In this document: positions 6,893 to 10,235 of the stretch, one piece after another
Position numbering within the stretch: the first letter of the stretch is position 1
Layout: every line of letters begins with the position of its first letter
Assembly (NCBI GenBank): GCA_019120675.1
Contig: DWUQ01000153.1
Span: forward strand, 1 to 10,235
From: Candidatus Paenalcaligenes intestinipullorum
GTDB lineage: Bacteria; Pseudomonadota; Gammaproteobacteria; Burkholderiales; Burkholderiaceae_B
Length of the DNA: 10,235 nt
Direction of reading: 5' to 3'
The notes under the pieces: model-generated
Seen by the model: the letters and a program-made list of their open reading frames with translations, nothing else
What the model was told of the DNA's origin: nothing
The model's database searches: none
Position numbers and translations under genes: made by a program

Positions 6893-8091
6893 CGTATTCT
6901 GCCCTTTGGTTAATCCAGCTGCAATTTTTCTTAAGCGTAGGCTTTATGGCGGTGTTTTTCGCACTAGAGCTTGGCTTGGCTTGGTCGTTGGTGTTTTTTA
7001 GAGTGCGCGCCTTGGCGGGGCCTCATTCACCTTGGACAGGGGCCTATCGTTTCTGGGTGCGCGTGTTTGCCTTAGCCTATATTATTGGCTTTGCAGCGAG
7101 TGTACCTGTATTTGTACAGCTTGGCAGTATGTGGCCCGAGTTGCTTGCCAAAACCAGCACGGTCGCCAGTCCGCTGTTGGCCACTGCTGTAGGGTGTGCG
7201 TTGGTCTTTAAAGCCTCCTTCGGAGGAGCCATGCTCTATGGCGCTCGCTCTTGGCCACAGTGGTTACATGCCATAGTGGTTGGGTTACTTGCCATCGGTA
7301 GCACCCTCACCGCTGCCTGTTTAATGACACTGTTAGCGTGGATGCTGAACCCCGTTGGCACCACTTTTGTGGACTCCTTTGCGTAGGTCGAAAGTTGGCA
7401 CGCGATTTTTCTCCAGCCTTTTAACCTATGGCTGCTTTTGCAGGCCTTAGCCTTAAGCCTCTTTACCGCAGGATTCTTTCTAATGGGCATTACTGCTGGT
7501 AAAACGCTCCGACGCCCCGCTGATGAGTCAGAGCGCCGAGTGTTGGCGTTTGCGCTATGGTTAGCCCTTGGCAGTGGGCTGGTTTTCTTGATTACGCTTT
7601 TTGGCGCCTCCGATACGCTCAGAGCGCAGCAATCGTTGGTCATGGCAGGGTTGTACGTAGAGGTCGAGCCCGAGGTGCAACCACATTGGGCCACACGTTT
7701 GGCGACTTTAGCTTTTCAAGGCACGGGGTTATTGAGCCTGTTGATGTGGAGCAGTGCCGTATGGTTAACATGGCGAGTACGTCGAGTGCATTATGATTTT
7801 GGCGGTTTAAGTGTGGGGGTACGGCGTTATTTTGTGGGTTTGGCAGCCGGTGGTTGGGTAGCGGTATTAGGGTGCCTGGCTTACCATTTGATTGGCGCGT
7901 TCCATTATGTCGTCGGTCAGCAGCTCACGGCTTATGAACTGATGAATCGGCTGCCCCAAACCGATGTGCTCATTGCCCTGAGTGCGCAAATTTTAGTAAT
8001 GGGGGTATTGTTGATTGGTTTTGTCGTCTTGGTGCGTGCAGCGGCTCGCTATGGTGTGGTGTCGGTCGCTCGAAAACGGGGCCGGGCATGA
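6889..8091 (+). pseudogene. CydA-like bd-oxidase subunit I homologue, haem ligands absent, interrupted by in-frame TAG
   Basis: This is a homologue of cytochrome bd subunit I, of cyanide-insensitive type by resemblance. Codons 1-165 are open, codon 166 is TAG (7384-7386), and the same frame continues to TGA at 8089-8091, giving 400 residues apart from the stop; E. coli CydA has 522. Homology is clear from L-Q-F at 11-13, Y-R-F-W-V-R-V-F-A-L at 53-62, L-N-P-V-G at 153-157 and G-I-T-A at 200-203, and it continues across the stop. There are about eight or nine hydrophobic segments. By hand alignment the E. coli residues H19, E99, E107, H186, M393 and E445 correspond to M20, A100, K108, Q185, T279 and L334; GRQPW reads GAFHY (336-340), and the Q-loop is reduced to about 40 residues. 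The second half has no good independent start (first candidate TTG at 7438, no ribosome site), so I treat both parts as one broken gene. Its 4-nt overlap with the cydB-like gene shows they evolved as a pair. It could be a pseudogene, a sequencing error, or a read-through gene; a normal oxidase is unlikely either way. Confidence 0.8.
7384..7386 (+). other. in-frame amber codon in the cydA-like gene
   Basis: TAG interrupts the frame between NPVG (153-157) and the next helix, in a loop. It replaces one residue without shifting the frame: homology to CydA resumes in the next codons (V-E-S-W-H then the P-F-N helix). The Cache gene in this window ends in TAG shortly before a terminator, so TAG is used here as an ordinary stop. 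Confidence 0.9.
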
Positions 8092-9137
8092 TAGAAAGTT
8101 TAGCTAATGCGGTAGGGCTGGAGGCCAGTAATCCACAGTTCTGGCTGCCACTCTTATTTTTGGCCTTGCTCGTGGTCGTGGTGCTGGCAGGCATGTTGCT
8201 GGATGGCTTCGATCTTGGCGTGGGCAGTCTTAGCCTCGTTGCCCCTGAAAAGCTGCAGCCCCGCATGTTGTCCTTGTTGAACCCTTGGCGCGATGCTAAC
8301 GAATACTGGCTGCTGTTGGCACTCACCCTTTTTGCCTGTGCCTTTCCCAATGCATGGGGGGCGATTCTCAGCGAACTTTACTTACCCTTAATGGGCCTAG
8401 GGCTAGGCGTTATGTTGCGTATGGCCAGCTATGAGCTACGTTTGCGTTCACCCGATACTTTGCAGCACTTTTGGTTAGTGGCGTTTGGGGTCGGATCGCT
8501 CATCACTGCCTTTGTGCATGGGGTGTTACTCGCTAAAATCGTCAGTGGCTTTGCGACGGGAGTGGGCTATTTTTGGTTCGCCGTGTTTATGGGCTGTTGT
8601 GCGATGGCCGGCTATATGTTGTTAGGGGCCAGTTGGCTGATTATGCGTGAAGCGGGTGAGCTGCGTGCTCGCGCAGTGCGTTGGGCCAGTCGTTCCATTC
8701 GTTGGTTTGCCGCGGGCGTGATCGGCGCTTCGGTTGTTTTGGCCTTAGCCAATCCAGGCATTTTATTGAAATGGAGCGAAGGGATTAACCGTTGGTGGCT
8801 ATTAATGCTTTGGGCGGGAGTGCTGGCGAGCTTTATCAGCATTGAGATTTGCTTACAGCGCATGATTAACAGCAGTTATCGCACGACTGCGTTGCCCTTT
8901 GTGTTGACGGTATTCGTGCTCATTGTGGTGCTGAGCGGCTTAGTGTATAGCTTTTTCCCTTTTTTAGTGCTCGACGAGTTAACCGTTTGGGATGGCGCGG
9001 CCTCGCAAGCCGTATTGTGGAATTTAATCGCTATACTGTCTGTATGCTTACCGGTTTTAGTGCTCTTCAATGTACGCGTGTATTGGGGGATGGTGGGCTT
9101 GTCTAAGCCTCCTTTACCCCCCCGCTTCAAAGGCTAA
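8088..9137 (+). CDS. CydB-like bd-oxidase subunit II homologue
   Basis: This is a homologue of cytochrome bd subunit II (CydB/CioB), the haem-poor membrane subunit that partners CydA. It has 349 residues with about eight to nine hydrophobic helices, normal for CioB-type proteins. Conserved features are L-D-G-F-D-L-G-V-G at 38-46, a P-W-R-D-A-N-E-Y-W segment at 66-74 (usual form P-H-W-D-G-N-x-x-W, so the aspartate and asparagine are kept while the Trp before Asp becomes Arg), L-R-M-A-S-Y-E-L-R at 110-118, and F-F-P-F then L-T-V-W-D-G-A-A-S at 289-306. The ATG overlaps the stop of the cydA-like gene as ATGA, implying translational coupling. The frame is intact although the upstream amber codon should reduce its translation. 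No CydX-type small gene follows: the next gene starts 14 nt later. Because its partner lacks haem ligands, I do not assign oxidase activity. Confidence 0.85.
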   Translation: MIESLANAVGLEASNPQFWLPLLFLALLVVVVLAGMLLDGFDLGVGSLSLVAPEKLQPRMLSLLNPWRDANEYWLLLALTLFACAFPNAWGAILSELYLPLMGLGLGVMLRMASYELRLRSPDTLQHFWLVAFGVGSLITAFVHGVLLAKIVSGFATGVGYFWFAVFMGCCAMAGYMLLGASWLIMREAGELRARAVRWASRSIRWFAAGVIGASVVLALANPGILLKWSEGINRWWLLMLWAGVLASFISIEICLQRMINSSYRTTALPFVLTVFVLIVVLSGLVYSFFPFLVLDELTVWDGAASQAVLWNLIAILSVCLPVLVLFNVRVYWGMVGLSKPPLPPRFKG

Positions 9138-9151
9138 CTAAAGGCTAATTT

Positions 9152-10235
9152 ATGGTCAGGGGCTCAATCACGTCAGTTCGACAGCGCCTCAAAAATTTCA
9201 CTTGGCTGTCTGATACGCCAGCGATGCTCTGCTGGGCTGCCTTGATGGGCGTGCTGGGTGCGGGCGTGGTGATTCTATTTCACGAGGGTATTTTTGCTAT
9301 CCAGCGTTTGGTGGCGGGTAACCAAGGTGAAATCACTGAAATCATTCGCGAGTTGCCATGGTTTGGTCGTTTGCTGTTTCCAACCGTTGGCGGTTTAATT
9401 GCAGGGCTGTTGTTGTGGTTAGCGTCTAGGAAAAAACCTGAAGCTGCCTCCGATTATATGGAAGCGGTCGCCATTGGCGATGGGCGCATGGCGATCGGCC
9501 AAGGGGTCCTGCGCTCCTTGTCTTCCCTATTTACCGTGGCCTCGGGTGGCTCAATTGGTCGTGAAGGGGCGATGGTGCACTTGTCATCGCTTGCGGCGTC
9601 GATGCTGGGGCGTTTTATTTACATTGGTACGGTGCATTTGCGGTTGCTGGTAGCCAGCGGTGGTGCGGCTGGGGTGGCCGCGGCCTATGGGGCCCCCTTA
9701 GCGGCTGCCGTGTTTGTGGCAGAAATTGTGCTGGGCAGTCTCAGTATGCAGAGCTTAGCGCCCTTACTCATTGCGGCGGCCTCAGCGAACATCACGATGC
9801 GTTTAGCGGGGGATTACCATGCGGTGTACCAAATGGTGGACCTACAGCGTGTGGCCGGTTTAGAGATCTGGGTGTTTATTATTCTGGGCATGGTCACCGG
9901 GGTGGCTGCGCCGGGTTTTTTAAAGCTGATGAGCGCGGGGCGCGAGCACTTTGTACGCACGGGTATTCCATTGTGGCTGCGCTTGGCCTTGGGCGGTTTT
10001 TTGGTGGGGTTGTTGTTGATTCCTGTGCCCGATGTAGCCGGCAATGGCTTCAGTATTGTATGGGGCCTGCTGCACGAAAACTGGCCGTGGTATGTGATCT
10101 TATCCATGTTGTTTGCCAAAGTTCTGGCTACGGTGCTTACCGTTGGCTCGGGGGCTATCGGCGGGGTTTTTACCCCTGCCTTAGTCGTGGGGGCGGCCTT
10201 TGGGGCGCTCTTTGGGCAGCTTATGCATGGCTTGT
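9152..10235 (+). CDS. clcB: ClcB-like ClC chloride channel/transporter, 3' truncated
   Basis: This membrane protein of the ClC family moves chloride, with or without proton exchange. The frame is open from the ATG at 9152 to the window end (361 full codons); AAAGG lies 7 nt before the start. Visible elements: S-D-Y-M-E-A at the position of the GSGIP anion-site loop (about 110-115), S-G-G-S-I-G-R-E-G-A at 131-140 with the external gating glutamate E138 retained, A-Y-G-A-P-L-A-A-A at 178-186, V-A-E-I at 189-192, and G-S-G-A-I-G-G-V-F-T-P at 332-342. The internal proton glutamate of E. coli ClcA (E203) appears to be Ile192 here, next to the retained E191, a channel-like feature. The last helices and any CBS domains lie beyond the window. 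It is 14 nt after the cydB-like gene, so probably cotranscribed with it. The ClcB-like naming rests on recalled similarity to Burkholderiales proteins with the SDYMEA motif. Confidence 0.88.
   Translation, partial: MVRGSITSVRQRLKNFTWLSDTPAMLCWAALMGVLGAGVVILFHEGIFAIQRLVAGNQGEITEIIRELPWFGRLLFPTVGGLIAGLLLWLASRKKPEAASDYMEAVAIGDGRMAIGQGVLRSLSSLFTVASGGSIGREGAMVHLSSLAASMLGRFIYIGTVHLRLLVASGGAAGVAAAYGAPLAAAVFVAEIVLGSLSMQSLAPLLIAAASANITMRLAGDYHAVYQMVDLQRVAGLEIWVFIILGMVTGVAAPGFLKLMSAGREHFVRTGIPLWLRLALGGFLVGLLLIPVPDVAGNGFSIVWGLLHENWPWYVILSMLFAKVLATVLTVGSGAIGGVFTPALVVGAAFGALFGQLMHGL

Noticed and set aside
7236..7694. 152-codon minus-strand ORF across the amber codon
   Set aside because: Its translation is Ser/Thr/Lys-rich with no recognisable motif, it is antisense to clear CydA homology, and it has no supporting context.
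7438..8091. Second half of the cydA-like gene as an independent gene from TTG at 7438
   Set aside because: It has no ribosome binding site, starts in the middle of a conserved helix, and is in the same frame as the first half; it is better explained as the distal part of one interrupted gene.
9138..9151. A cydX-type small subunit gene after cydB
   Set aside because: Only 14 nt separate the cydB-like stop from the clcB start.
1..10235. CRISPR arrays, tRNA or rRNA genes, insertion sequences or phage attachment sites
   Set aside because: I saw no spaced direct repeats, tRNA-like cloverleaf, transposase or integrase frame, or terminal inverted repeats in the window.

Overview
The window looks like part of a Burkholderiales (Betaproteobacteria) chromosome, probably Alcaligenaceae-like. 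I infer this from memory of these families: GlnRS carries the roughly 25-residue N-terminal insertion before HIGH that is usual in this order, MinE starts MSFLSLLLG as beta-proteobacterial MinE proteins do, and the ClC protein is of the ClcB-like type common there. Base composition is close to 50% GC throughout, with no obvious compositional island.

Layout. (1) Positions 1-2814, plus strand: the 3' part of a TRAP-transporter operon, with a 5'-truncated small permease (DctQ type), the large permease (DctM type), and a secreted protein with two tandem Cache domains. (2) Positions 2815-2937: a convergent intergenic region with two perfect hairpins. The second has an A-tract on one side and a T-tract on the other and should terminate transcription from both sides. 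(3) Positions 2938-6784, minus strand: glnS, minC, minD, minE in transcription order. glnS encodes glutaminyl-tRNA synthetase and minCDE the division-site selection system. minC begins at or just inside the end of glnS, minD lies 145 nt beyond minC, and minE follows minD after 1 nt. (4) Positions 6785-6888: a 104-nt divergent intergenic region holding a possible 14-codon leader ORF. (5) Positions 6889-10235, plus strand: a cytochrome-bd-like pair (cydA-like, cydB-like) followed by a ClcB-like chloride channel or transporter gene that runs off the window.

The most unusual item is the cydA-like gene. Its fold-level similarity to CydA is clear (LQF near the N-terminus, the YRFWV-FAL segment, the NPVG motif, the following G-I-T-A helix). 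However, by my manual alignment every residue that normally coordinates haem in CydA is replaced, the GRQPW motif is gone, and the quinol-binding Q-loop has nearly disappeared. The reading frame is also interrupted by one in-frame TAG at 7384-7386, with no frameshift. Its partner cydB-like gene is intact, overlaps it by 4 nt, and keeps the main family motifs. The locus is either a decaying cytochrome bd operon or a haem-free, repurposed CydAB-like membrane complex that has picked up, or is read through, an amber codon.

The min cluster and glnS look functional and ordinary, apart from a long MinC linker and the long minC-minD spacer. The TRAP operon should import an organic acid or similar solute. 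Its substrate-binding DctP gene is not in the window, and the two-Cache protein may be an extra periplasmic ligand-binding component.
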